In this document: in pieces, positions 24,393 to 33,283 of the stretch
How positions within the stretch are numbered: the first letter of the stretch is position 1
Layout of the letters: every line of letters starts with the position of its first letter
NCBI GenBank assembly: GCA_040387735.1
Contig: JAZKDE010000115.1
Location: forward strand, 28,465 to 92,464
DNA length: 64,000 nucleotides
Source of the DNA: Arcicella sp040387735
Lineage (GTDB): Bacteria; Bacteroidota; Bacteroidia; Cytophagales; Spirosomataceae
Direction of reading: 5' to 3'
Notes under the pieces: model-generated
The model's input: the letters and a program-made list of their open reading frames with translations, nothing else
What the model was told of the DNA's origin: nothing
Databases searched by the model: none
Program-made: the position numbers and the translations under genes

Positions 24393-25553
24393 CTACATAT
24401 CCTGATAAGCCTTTTTCAAACGCCCTTTGAAATAACTGGCAAACTGATTGCTTATATTAGTGAAAAAAGAAAACTCACTCGGCTCAATATTAGCGTAACC
24501 CGTTGAATTTGGAACTTTTTTGCCATTTAAAGCCTCAGGATTCCCTTCAAATTTTTGCCAAGAATCAGTCCAAGTATAAGCTTCATTTCTTACTTCTTGG
24601 GTAATTAGAGCATTGGTTTTGTAGTCAAAAACCTTCATTTCTATCGTCCCATTCATCACAATCGTTTTGGTGTACGTGGTTATTCGGGCTTTTACATCTT
24701 GGTAAACATCCACAATGGTAGAATCTTTATTTCGCTTTGTCCCCGTTTTGACAGATTTGGTAAAGTTTTCAACCGAAGAGCTGATGTTTTTTATGGGTAA
24801 ACTCATATTTACCAATGAAAATTTAACAATTTCGTGCATCGGATAAGTCTCTTTAGGGGAATCAATCGTTGTGTAATATTTCACGAATTGACTCGGTAAT
24901 TTTGCCCGAAAAACTTCACGATTAAAAGCCTCTTGTAATGCTTGGTATTCGTTGCTTCGCAAACGAAAAATGTCTTGAATTGGCTCAATAATTACTCGAT
25001 AAGTAGCATATTGAAAAGCACCATCTAATTTTTGATTGGCATCTTTATAGTTCGGAATCAAGTCATTAACTCTTTGGAATTGCCCAACGGCATCTTTGGC
25101 CGCCAAGCGATTTTCTTTATGTGTCAAAGCTATAATTCCCGCCTGATAACGTTCGTCAGCGGCTAATTGACGAGTTGTTTCGGCTTCCTGAACGTAATTT
25201 TGTGGTATGCCCACTGCTCGCATACTGACAGACGAATGAGAAATGACATCGTAAATTCGGTTCAATTGTTGATATTCTGCCAAAGCTTTTTCCCAACGGA
25301 AAGGCTCTTGCGAATTTTCAAATGCTCTGATAGCACGTTTGTGGTCTTCAATGGCCAAAGGATATGCTTCGTGCAGAACTGAAAGAGCTTTGGCGTGATT
25401 TGCATCTTTTTGTAAGCGTTCAACTGATGTAAAAACAGCATCGTCGAAATTGCCTTTTTGAAGTTGTTTTAATCCACTGCTACAAGACGTAATTAAGATT
25501 GTGATAGCAAAAAAATAAATAATTTTTTTGAAAAAAAATGTGTGCTTTTTCAT
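24393..25553 (-). CDS. Lipoprotein with TPR-like helical N-terminal half, unknown function
   Basis: A 386-residue lipoprotein with the lipobox LITSCSS. The N-terminal half (about residues 30-190) is helical and TPR-like (GNFDDAVFTSVERLQ and AKALSVLHEAYPLAI). The second half has alternating beta-type sequence with VKARITTYTKTIVMNG and ends in SQFASYFKGRLKKAYQDM. I do not recognise a named family. It is probably on the periplasmic face of the outer membrane. It is first in the unit with rlmF and trxA, which says little about its role. Confidence 0.65.
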   Translation of the reverse strand: MKKHTFFFKKIIYFFAITILITSCSSGLKQLQKGNFDDAVFTSVERLQKDANHAKALSVLHEAYPLAIEDHKRAIRAFENSQEPFRWEKALAEYQQLNRIYDVISHSSVSMRAVGIPQNYVQEAETTRQLAADERYQAGIIALTHKENRLAAKDAVGQFQRVNDLIPNYKDANQKLDGAFQYATYRVIIEPIQDIFRLRSNEYQALQEAFNREVFRAKLPSQFVKYYTTIDSPKETYPMHEIVKFSLVNMSLPIKNISSSVENFTKSVKTGTKRNKDSTIVDVYQDVKARITTYTKTIVMNGTIEMKVFDYKTNALITQEVRNEAYTWTDSWQKFEGNPEALNGKKVPNSTGYANIEPSEFSFFTNISNQFASYFKGRLKKAYQDM

Positions 25554-25877
25554 GGTAATTGATGGTTTAGTTAAATCGTCGTAACGCAGATTTGAGCCAG
25601 TAAATTTAGCATATTAAAGGTTGAATTACGATTGACTTAATGTTGTATATATCGAAGACATTTCTCTAATTACTTTCCCCTAATGGTATTCTGTTAATGA
25701 TTTGTTAAAGAATTTTTATAATTTCGGACTGGTAAAATTTGACGGAACTATGATTTGTGGATTATATGATTGTTTTAAAAATCATATCTCCCATGAAAAA
25801 CCTGCATTTTTTTAGTCCAATTAATCACAGTTCGGACAAATCGGTAGATAGCCCATTTTTATAACATTCTAAAAACA
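25554..25877. promoter_or_regulatory. Divergent promoter region
   Basis: These 324 nt separate the divergent lipoprotein and GH65 genes. TTGTTAAAG near 25702 followed by TAATTTCGG near 25719 is a weak match to the Bacteroidota promoter pattern for the plus strand. A small 8-bp palindrome (ATATGATT/AATCATAT) lies at 25764-25787. No gene was seen. Confidence 0.3.
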
Positions 25878-27920
25878 ATGACAAAAAAACTATTATTGCT
25901 ATTTTCTCTAATCGTAGCACAATGCTCGACATTATTTGCCCAAGACCCTTGGTTGGTTACTGCGGACAAAATTAATCCTAATAATTATTATGGCGTAACA
26001 GTTGCTAATGGAATGATTGGTATTGTTTCATCTCCTGAACCTCTGAAGGTCAAAGATGTGGTTTTAAATGGTGCTTTTGATACTTATGGTCGTGGACGAG
26101 TGTCAAATATCTTAAAAACTTTTGACTTTGCCAACATGGACTTGGAAGTAGATACTCGTCGTTTGGGACGTGCCGATATTAGCAATTATAAGCAAGTATT
26201 AGACATGAAAAATGCTATTTTGACGACTACTTTCGACCATCAAGATAAAGTTTCGGTTAAATATTCGGTGATGGCATTGCGTCATTTGCCCTATACCATG
26301 ATGATTGACGTGGAAATTAAAGCCAAAAAAGATTGCGAAGTTACGCCCCACAGTGTAATGTCGGCACCAGATATGCTACGTGATGTAAAAAATTCTTACG
26401 CACTTATCGACCGACCTCATGCGTTAATTCCATTGATGACTTCAGTGGCAAAATCACCAACGGGAAAACATACTTTGGCTGCTTCAAACTCTTTCGTTTT
26501 TAATGAAGAGAGAGGGAAGGAACCGCAATTAATTCATGAGGAATGGGATTATGGAATGCACCGATTGAAGTTCACGAAGAAAATGATTGCGGGCGAAACT
26601 TATTCGTTTAGTATCGTGGGTTCAACGATTTCTACGGAACAAACCCCCGATCCACTCAATGAAGCAGAACGTTTGACGATTTATGCAGCATTGGAAAAAC
26701 ACGATCGTTTATTGAAACGCCATAAAGAAGGTTGGGAGAAATTATGGACATCTGACATCAAAATTGAAGGTGATGCCGATGCTCAAAGAGCGGCTCACTT
26801 TGCTTTATACCATTTGTATTCGTTCTGTCGTGAAGGTCAGGCATATAGTTTATCACCGATGGGACTTTCGGGATTAGGTTATAATGGACACGTATTTTGG
26901 GATACTGAAATTTGGATGTATCCTGCCATTTTGGTATTACATCCAGAAATGGCAAAATCGTTATTAGAATACCGTTTTGAAAGAATGGAATCGGCTCGAG
27001 CTAATGCTAAATCTCATGGTTATCAGGGAGTTATGTTTCCGTGGGAATCTGACGATAAAGGGCAAGAGGCTACGCCAGTTTGGGCTTTGACTGGGCCATT
27101 TCAGCACCATATTACTGCCGATGTAGGTTGGGCATTTTGGAAGTATTATCAGGTAACACACGACAAAGAATGGTTGAAAACTCGTGGATATCCGATGCTG
27201 AAAGAAGTTGCCGATTTTTGGGTAAGTCGTGCCGAGAAAGGAACAGATGGAAAATATCACATTATCAACGTAGTCTGTGCCGACGAATGGGCTGAAAATG
27301 TGGATGATAATGCCTATACAAATGGCATGGTAAAGGAGGTTTTAGATTTTGCCACTGAAGCCGCAGACGAGTTGAAAATGCCAGCCAATCCGAAATGGGA
27401 AGAGGTAATGACAGGTTTAGTGATTTTAAGAAATGCCGATGGTGTAACGAAAGAACACGCCACTTACAAGGGAGAAACCATCAAGCAAGCCGATGTAAAC
27501 TTACTGTCTTACCCAATGCACCAAGTAACTGAAAAAGAGCTAATTAAAAAAGATTTAGATTATTACGAAGCCAGAATGTCTACCGATGGCCCAGCAATGT
27601 CACAAGCTATTTTGTGTATTCTCCACGCTCGTTTGAATAACACAGACAAAGCCGCAGAACTTTTCACCAAGAGTTATAAACCTAATGAAGTACCACCATT
27701 TGGCGTATTAGCAGAAACTGCAGGCGGTACAAATCCATATTTTGCCACAGGTGCAGGCGGATTTTTACAAACTATTTTAAACGGTTTTGGCGGTTTAGAC
27801 ATTGAAGAAGAAGGAATCATTCAGCTAAGAGATATTAAACTCCCAAAAACATGGAAATCATTGACCATCACAGGCGTAGGCGTTGATAAAAAAACGGTTA
27901 CGGTTTTGGGTGGGAAGTAG
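25878..27920 (+). CDS. Secreted glycoside hydrolase family 65 protein
   Basis: A 680-residue enzyme with a signal peptide (ending TLFAQ), an N-terminal beta-sandwich domain and a helical (alpha/alpha)6 catalytic domain of clan GH-L. The block CADEWAENVDDNAYTN corresponds to the GH65 active-site region, where the Glu is the general acid; GYNGHVFWDTEIWMYPAIL is the other family signature. Many GH65 members are phosphorylases, but signal-peptide-bearing forms of this layout resemble acid trehalases and glucosyl-galactosyl-hydroxylysine glucosidases, so hydrolysis of an alpha-glucoside outside the cytoplasm is the better guess. No SusCD pair or other carbohydrate enzymes adjoin it. Confidence 0.85.
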   Translation: MTKKLLLLFSLIVAQCSTLFAQDPWLVTADKINPNNYYGVTVANGMIGIVSSPEPLKVKDVVLNGAFDTYGRGRVSNILKTFDFANMDLEVDTRRLGRADISNYKQVLDMKNAILTTTFDHQDKVSVKYSVMALRHLPYTMMIDVEIKAKKDCEVTPHSVMSAPDMLRDVKNSYALIDRPHALIPLMTSVAKSPTGKHTLAASNSFVFNEERGKEPQLIHEEWDYGMHRLKFTKKMIAGETYSFSIVGSTISTEQTPDPLNEAERLTIYAALEKHDRLLKRHKEGWEKLWTSDIKIEGDADAQRAAHFALYHLYSFCREGQAYSLSPMGLSGLGYNGHVFWDTEIWMYPAILVLHPEMAKSLLEYRFERMESARANAKSHGYQGVMFPWESDDKGQEATPVWALTGPFQHHITADVGWAFWKYYQVTHDKEWLKTRGYPMLKEVADFWVSRAEKGTDGKYHIINVVCADEWAENVDDNAYTNGMVKEVLDFATEAADELKMPANPKWEEVMTGLVILRNADGVTKEHATYKGETIKQADVNLLSYPMHQVTEKELIKKDLDYYEARMSTDGPAMSQAILCILHARLNNTDKAAELFTKSYKPNEVPPFGVLAETAGGTNPYFATGAGGFLQTILNGFGGLDIEEEGIIQLRDIKLPKTWKSLTITGVGVDKKTVTVLGGK

Positions 27921-27943
27921 GTGTCTTTACAACAAAATTAAAT

Positions 27944-27986
27944 TTACCCCTCCCGAAGGTTTGAACTGTTGGGAGGGGTAAAAAAA
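27944..27986 (+). terminator. Terminator of the GH65 gene
   Basis: An 11-bp GC-rich stem (TTACCCCTCCC at 27944-27954 with 27971-27981) around a 16-nt loop. It is followed by A residues rather than T residues on the plus strand, so it is a strong hairpin but not a textbook terminator. Confidence 0.5.
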
Positions 27987-28150
27987 TGTCCAATTCCTTG
28001 CTCCACAAAACCTTAAACTAACTCCATCCATTAACCAATGAGGAGTTTGATGAATTCAATGCTCTAATAAAACTATATTCAGCTAAATAAATGGAGATTT
28101 CAAAATAAGTTGTTCCTGTTGAATGCTACTCCCATGTTGAGATAATTTAA
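27986..28150 (+). pseudogene. Relic of a short coding frame with three stops, possibly a Crp/Fnr N-terminus
   Basis: From the ATG at 27986 one frame reads MSNSLLHKTLN, stop, LHPLTNEEFDEFNALIKLYS AK, stop, MEISK, stop, VVPVECYSHVEII, stop. Nonsense changes in a single unshifted frame suggest a recently silenced gene. PLTNEEFDEF followed by a basic helix resembles the N-terminus of Crp/Fnr-type regulators in this phylum, but the match is short. The rest of that gene is missing. Confidence 0.35.
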
Positions 28151-28173
28151 TCGTATTAATTTTGGAAGCCATG

Positions 28174-28208
28174 AAGCCAAGTCTGATAATTCAGGCTTGG
28201 CTTTTAAT
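28174..28208 (+). terminator. Hairpin downstream of the relic
   Basis: A 13-bp stem with one wobble pair (AAGCCAAGTCTGA at 28174-28186 with 28191-28203), a TAAT loop and TTAATTT after it. No intact gene ends here, so it may be the surviving terminator of the relic. The remaining 28209-28419 shows no gene. Confidence 0.6.
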
Positions 28209-28419
28209 TTATCAATAATTCGAAAAAGACAAATTGTAGTTTAAAAAAGACAAATAAGCTAATTATTGATTTTGAACGAGGAAATATTAGTAATTAAAAA
28301 AAATAATGGTAGGTTTTTTGCTGTAAAAATATACGAAGCTTTAAGCTATTAATGGTATTATAAGTAGTTCAATTTACTCGTACTTAATATTTTTATTTAC
28401 AAATAACGCATCCAAAATT

Positions 28420-29025
28420 ATGAAAAAACTCTCTGTATTATTGACGCTCATTTTCACGCTGTCTAACTTTTCTCAATCTTTTAGTCAGCGTTTATTTATT
28501 TCAAAAAATGCTTTAGTTTCGTTTTTTTCAGAAGCACCGCTTGAAAATATTACGGCTACGAATGAAGCTGCTGGCATGATTATCAATGTTGATGAACAGG
28601 AATTAGCGGTAAAAATCCCCATCAGGAAGTTTATTTTCCCTCGAAAATTAATGCAGGAGCACTTTAATGAGACCTTTATGGAAAGTACTAAGTATCCTTA
28701 CGCAACTTTCAAAGGAGCTTTCATGAAGAGGTTAGATTTTTCAAAAGCCTTTACTTTACCAATCTCAGTTTCAGGAATTTTGACAATTCATGGAGTACTA
28801 AAAATACAAACGCTTGAAGGAATAATCCGTTTTGACCCCGACCGTAATAGTATGGAAGTTGAAGCGAATTTTAATGTTACATTAGATGACTTTAAAGTAA
28901 AAACACCTTCTGTATTAAGTTATAAGATTGCGAATCAGGTGGAAATAAAAACGAATTTTAATCTGATTGAAATGAGCCAAAGTAATATAAACATGATTGT
29001 GGCACATCGTGGTAAGCATTTGTAA
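28420..29025 (+). CDS. Secreted YceI-like protein
   Basis: A 201-residue protein with a signal peptide (cleavage near SQSFSQ) and one YceI-like lipocalin-type barrel: IPIRKFIFPRKLMQEHFNE, then MESTKYPYATFKGAF, then SGILTIHGVLKIQTLEG and FNVTLDDFKVKTPSVLSYK are the family's conserved segments. YceI proteins bind polyisoprenoid lipids in their barrel. This one would act in the periplasm or at the outer membrane. It stands alone between a relic and polA. Confidence 0.85.
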   Translation: MKKLSVLLTLIFTLSNFSQSFSQRLFISKNALVSFFSEAPLENITATNEAAGMIINVDEQELAVKIPIRKFIFPRKLMQEHFNETFMESTKYPYATFKGAFMKRLDFSKAFTLPISVSGILTIHGVLKIQTLEGIIRFDPDRNSMEVEANFNVTLDDFKVKTPSVLSYKIANQVEIKTNFNLIEMSQSNINMIVAHRGKHL

Positions 29026-29033
29026 ATTCTAAG

Positions 29034-29066
29034 AGAGTAATTCTGTTGATAGAGTTACTCTTTTAT
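29034..29066 (+). terminator. Probable terminator of the YceI gene
   Basis: A short stem (AGAGTAA at 29034-29040 with TTACTCT at 29055-29061) followed by TTTATTT, just after the stop. Confidence 0.5.
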
Positions 29067-29219
29067 TTACTCTTCTTCTCAAGCATCCATTCACACATTG
29101 CCAATATTTTATGATTTTAAAATTTTGTGGTCAATTCATGTTTTGGTCTTCAATTCTAAAAAATCCCCTCCCTTTTTCGTATTTTTGAAAATCGTAAATC
29201 CGATTCAAAAATATTCCCA

Positions 29220-32084
29220 ATGAAAAAATTATTCCTTCTCGACGCAATGGCGTTGATTTACAGAGCCCATTTTGCCTTCCAAAAAACACCTCGAATTTCC
29301 TCTACGGGCATGAATACCAGTGCCGTATTTGGTTTTGCCAATACCCTTTTAGAAGTTATTTCCAAAGAAAAACCTACGCATATTGGCGTGGCTTTCGATA
29401 CGCCTACTCCCACTTTTCGCCATATACAATTTGAGGCGTACAAGGCTCAGCGTCAAGCTCAACCCGAAGATATTACGATTGCCATTCCTTATATAAAGCG
29501 CCTTTGTGCCGCCATGAATATTCCGATGTTGATTATGCCGGGATATGAAGCCGATGACGTGATTGGAACAATTGCCAAACGTGCGGCTCGTGACCATGAC
29601 GACATGGAAATTTTCATGATGACTCCCGATAAAGATTACGGTCAGTTGGTCGAGGAACGTATTTTCATGTACAAACCTGCTTACATGGGCAAAGGTGTAG
29701 AAGTTATTGGCGTGGCAGAAATCTGCGAGCGTTGGGGCATTGATGACGTGATGAAAGTGATTGATATTTTGGGATTAATGGGCGACGCTTCCGATAATAT
29801 TCCTGGGATTCCTGGCATTGGTGAAAAAACCGCTCAAAAACTCATTGAAGAATATGGTTCGGTTGAAAATTTGATTGCCAATGTTGATAAACTCAAAGGT
29901 AAGCAACAAGAAAATGTTAGAAACTTCGCTGAGCAAGGGCTTTTATCGAAAGAGTTAGCCACCATTCATTGTGAAGTTCCCGTGACTTTTGATGAAGAGG
30001 ATTTGAAAATGTCGGAAGTAAATAGAGAAGTGCTTTCTGTTCTTTTGGATGAATTAGAGTTCAGAACTTTGCGGAGAAGAATGTTGGGCGATGAAGCAGG
30101 CAGTGAGCAGTCGGCAGTGAGCAGTAAACAGATTTCAACAAGTAGTAAAAAAGTCGTTGCTCCTTCTGGACAAATGGATATGTTTAGCAGTTTAGCGCCT
30201 GAGAAACAATTAGATATATTCAGTTCGAACGATGATAATCAAACATCGAACATCGAACTACAAAAATCGAACATCGAAAACACCATTCACCAATATCACC
30301 TCATTGACACGCCAGAATTACGCCAGTCGTTGATTCACTTTTTGAGTTTGCAAGATGCTATTTGTTTTGACACGGAAACTACCAGCGTTGATGCAGTTGA
30401 AGCGGAGTTGGTTGGAATGTCTTTTGCGTACCGTGCGGGCGAAGGTTATTACATTCCCGTTCCTGCCAATCGTGAGGAAGCTCAGGCAATTGTCGATGAA
30501 TTTAAGCCCATTTTCTTGAACGAAAAGATTGAGAAAATTGCCCAAAATATCAAATATGACTTAATGGTTTTAACACAATACGGTGTAGAAATCAAAGGAA
30601 AAACTTACGATACGATGTTGGCTCACTACATTATTGAGCCAGAAAAACGTCACGGAATGGATATCTTAGCGGAAGATTTCTTGAATTATACGCCCGTTTC
30701 TATCGAAGAAATTATCGGTAAAAAAGGCGTAAAACAAGGCAATATGCGAGATGCCGATATTGAAAAAGTGAAAGAATACGCTGCCGAAGATGCGGATATT
30801 ACGTTACAATTGAGAGATAAATTACACCCAATATTGGCACAAAATCCGAGTGCGGTGAAATTGTTTGAAGAAGTGGAAATGCCCTTGACGCAAGTGCTTT
30901 GTGATATTGAAATGGAAGGGGTAAAATTGGACGTTGAATTTTTGGCCACGATGTCGAAGGTTTTGGAGAAAGATATGTTGGAAGTGCAAACCATTATTTT
31001 TGGATTGGCGGGACAAGATTTTAACATTAATTCACCTAAACAATTAGGCGAAATTTTGTTCGATAAACTCAAACTTGACCCCAAAGCCAAAAAGACCAAA
31101 ACGGGTCAATACATGACGGGTGAAGATATTTTATCAAAATTAGAATTACAAAATCACGAAATTGCTCGTAAGATTTTGGATTTCAGAGAATTACAGAAAT
31201 TAAAATCAACGTACGTGGATGCTTTACCACAATTGATTTCGCCAAAAACAGGACGCATTCATACTTCTTTCAATCAGGCAGTTACCGCTACGGGACGTTT
31301 GTCAAGTACCAATCCGAACTTACAAAATATCCCCATTCGTACCGCTCGTGGACGTGAAATTCGCAAAGCGTTTATTCCTAAAAGTGATGATTTTTTAATC
31401 CTTTCAGCCGATTATTCACAAATTGAATTACGGATTATGGCGGCTTTTGCCAAAGATGAATCCATGATTGAGGCATTTAATCAAGGGCGAGATATTCATG
31501 CTACAACCGCCGCAAAAGTATTCAACGTGAGTTTGGACGAAGTAACTTCTGAAATGCGTAGAAAGGCAAAAACGGTTAATTTCGGGATTATTTATGGCGT
31601 TTCGGCTTTTGGTTTGGCAGAGCAAGTTGGCGTAAGCAGAACCGAAGCCAAAGAATTGATTGATAACTATTGGAAGGAATTTCCAGCCATCAAAAAATAC
31701 ATGAACGATGCCGTAATCATTGCCCGTGACAATGGCTACGTAGAAACCATTTTGGGACGCAGAAGGTATCTCCGTGACATCAATTCACAAAACATGGTAG
31801 AACGTGGTTTTGCCGAACGAAATGCTGTAAATGCCCCAATTCAAGGTTCGGCGGCGGACATGATAAAAATTGCGATGATAAAAGTAAACGACTTCATCAA
31901 GCAAGAAAAACTACAATCTCGCATCATCTTAACGGTACATGATGAATTAGTTTTTGATGTACATAAATCAGAATTAGAACTGATGAAAATTAAAGTCAAC
32001 GAACTGATGGTCAATGCAATACCTTTCCCTGTGAAGATGGAAACGGGCATGGGTGTTGGATTGAATTGGTTGGAGGCTCATTAA
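29220..32084 (+). CDS. polA: DNA polymerase I
   Basis: A 954-residue polymerase with three domains. The 5'-3' exonuclease occupies about residues 1-290 (LLDAMALIYRAHFAF and GLMGDASDNIPGIPGIGEKT). The 3'-5' proofreading domain starts near 355 and keeps its catalytic acids (Asp384 and Glu386 in FDTETTSVDA). The polymerase domain has motif A DYSQIELRIMAAFA near 730, motif B RRKAKTVNFGIIYG near 780 and motif C VHDELVF near 906. It fills gaps and removes RNA primers. The linker between the exonuclease domains (about 293-357) is low-complexity and encoded by repetitive DNA (see findings). A hairpin terminator follows. Confidence 0.97.
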   Translation: MKKLFLLDAMALIYRAHFAFQKTPRISSTGMNTSAVFGFANTLLEVISKEKPTHIGVAFDTPTPTFRHIQFEAYKAQRQAQPEDITIAIPYIKRLCAAMNIPMLIMPGYEADDVIGTIAKRAARDHDDMEIFMMTPDKDYGQLVEERIFMYKPAYMGKGVEVIGVAEICERWGIDDVMKVIDILGLMGDASDNIPGIPGIGEKTAQKLIEEYGSVENLIANVDKLKGKQQENVRNFAEQGLLSKELATIHCEVPVTFDEEDLKMSEVNREVLSVLLDELEFRTLRRRMLGDEAGSEQSAVSSKQISTSSKKVVAPSGQMDMFSSLAPEKQLDIFSSNDDNQTSNIELQKSNIENTIHQYHLIDTPELRQSLIHFLSLQDAICFDTETTSVDAVEAELVGMSFAYRAGEGYYIPVPANREEAQAIVDEFKPIFLNEKIEKIAQNIKYDLMVLTQYGVEIKGKTYDTMLAHYIIEPEKRHGMDILAEDFLNYTPVSIEEIIGKKGVKQGNMRDADIEKVKEYAAEDADITLQLRDKLHPILAQNPSAVKLFEEVEMPLTQVLCDIEMEGVKLDVEFLATMSKVLEKDMLEVQTIIFGLAGQDFNINSPKQLGEILFDKLKLDPKAKKTKTGQYMTGEDILSKLELQNHEIARKILDFRELQKLKSTYVDALPQLISPKTGRIHTSFNQAVTATGRLSSTNPNLQNIPIRTARGREIRKAFIPKSDDFLILSADYSQIELRIMAAFAKDESMIEAFNQGRDIHATTAAKVFNVSLDEVTSEMRRKAKTVNFGIIYGVSAFGLAEQVGVSRTEAKELIDNYWKEFPAIKKYMNDAVIIARDNGYVETILGRRRYLRDINSQNMVERGFAERNAVNAPIQGSAADMIKIAMIKVNDFIKQEKLQSRIILTVHDELVFDVHKSELELMKIKVNELMVNAIPFPVKMETGMGVGLNWLEAH
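30099..30278. repeat. Repetitive DNA inside the polA linker
   Basis: A tandem 14-nt repeat (GGCAGTGAGCAGTC at 30099-30112, GGCAGTGAGCAGTA at 30113-30126), then an iterated ATCGAACATCGAA word at 30243-30278. Both resemble intergenic words elsewhere in the window rather than codon-constrained sequence. Confidence 0.6.
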
Positions 32085-32102
32085 AATTCAAAACTTGAAA
32101 TC

Positions 32103-32150
32103 GGTCTTTACAAAATTTCAAAGAGTTAAAGTTTTGTAAGGACCAACTTT
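32103..32150 (+). terminator. Probable terminator of polA
   Basis: A 13-bp stem with one mismatch (GGTCTTTACAAAA at 32103-32115 with 32132-32144), followed by AACTTTTATT, 18 nt after the stop. Confidence 0.65.
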
Positions 32151-32223
32151 TATTAAATAATTTGGGGCTGTTATTCTAAAAAAGTATAAACTTATAATAA
32201 CTATTGGGAATACATAAATATCT

Positions 32224-32346
32224 ATGAAATGTCATATACTTTACTCAATTTTAATTTTGATTAGTAGTTGTGCATCAGCTCAGGAATTTTTATTCCCAGT
32301 TGATGAAAAAGCTAAAAAAATAACGTATCAAGATGTTAAAATGTAG
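32224..32346 (+). pseudogene. Truncated lipoprotein, DUF4468-like relic
   Basis: A 40-codon frame starts MKCHILYSILILISSCASAQ, a lipoprotein signal with a Cys in ISSCAS, then FLFPVDEKAKKITYQDVKM and a stop. FPVDEKxxKITY matches the start of DUF4468 proteins. After the stop the same frame continues with SKKVEMSKEKY, further stops and a late block RMDIKVNIAF up to about 32440, so it is a decayed gene rather than a real 40-residue protein. Confidence 0.5.
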
Positions 32347-32479
32347 TCGAAAAAAGTAGAAATGAGCAAAGAGAAATATTAGAAATACTTCCAATAAGAA
32401 GCCGTTTTGCGGATGGATATTAAAGTAAACATTGCATTTTAAGTTTACAAAAAAATAATTTCAAATCAAGATTATCTCA

Positions 32480-33127
32480 ATGAAAAGCAAACTCCTCCTC
32501 CTTTGCCTAATCACCATCCAATCATTTTCCCAAACAAACCATCAACCCAAACCTTGGAATGCCACCGTTCAGGTAATTCCCGGGAAATTGGAATGTGAAA
32601 AATATGATTTGGGCGGTGAGGGAATTGCCTATCACGATAAGGATAGTTTGAATAATGGCAGTGGTAAACTCAATCCCGATGACGGTACATTTTACAATAC
32701 TTTTCGCTTGAAAGAGAGCGTGGATATTTCCTACACCAAATCAAAAGGCATTGATGATAGTCCTTTTAATGTGGTTGAACCTTTGATGAATCAATTATAC
32801 GTGGGTTGGACTGAGGTTGGCGAGTGGATTAATTATACCGTTGACGTAAAAGAAGACGGATTTTACGAAGGTTTTTTGATGTACACCGCCAATGCCGATG
32901 GCAAAATTGCGATTGATGTGGATGGTAAAAATTGGCTTGAACCCGTGGTTATCAAATCGACTTTCCACGAAAAAGAAACCGTAGCTTGGCGACAATGGCA
33001 TCATTGGAATAAACAGCTAATTTTCAAGGCTCAAAAATTGACCAAAGGACAACATATACTGACCCTCAAAACCATCGAAAAAGGAAATATGAATTACGAT
33101 TTTATTGAGTTTAATAAGGTGGAATAA
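32480..33127 (+). CDS. Secreted CBM6-type carbohydrate-binding protein
   Basis: A 215-residue protein with a signal peptide (ending QSFSQ) and a single carbohydrate-binding module of family 6: PGKLECEKYDLGGEGIAYHD, then YVGWTEVGEWINYTVDVKED (the aromatic binding-site region) and the ending HILTLKTIEKGNMNYDFIEF. No catalytic domain is attached, and there is no type IX sorting domain at the C-terminus. It may bind beta-glucan or xylan at the cell surface or in the periplasm; the ligand is unknown. Confidence 0.8.
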   Translation: MKSKLLLLCLITIQSFSQTNHQPKPWNATVQVIPGKLECEKYDLGGEGIAYHDKDSLNNGSGKLNPDDGTFYNTFRLKESVDISYTKSKGIDDSPFNVVEPLMNQLYVGWTEVGEWINYTVDVKEDGFYEGFLMYTANADGKIAIDVDGKNWLEPVVIKSTFHEKETVAWRQWHHWNKQLIFKAQKLTKGQHILTLKTIEKGNMNYDFIEFNKVE

Positions 33128-33143
33128 ACGATTAATATAAAGT

Positions 33144-33182
33144 GTCAAATCTGTTTTTTAGAGAAAATTTGACGTTTTTTTT
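33144..33182 (+). terminator. Probable terminator of the CBM6 gene
   Basis: A 7-bp stem (GTCAAAT at 33144-33150 with ATTTGAC at 33167-33173) followed by a run of eight T. Confidence 0.55.
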
Positions 33183-33283
33183 CTTGTAAATCTATTCAGA
33201 TTCAAATAAAAACAGCTTCATTTTATAATTTGTGGGGATATTATTTTACTTTTAATCTTCATCACAAATAAATCAAATAACAC

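Noticed and set aside
30099..30278. A split polA with the repeat tract as an intergenic region
   Set aside because: The frame is continuous through the tract, and all domains before and after it are intact.
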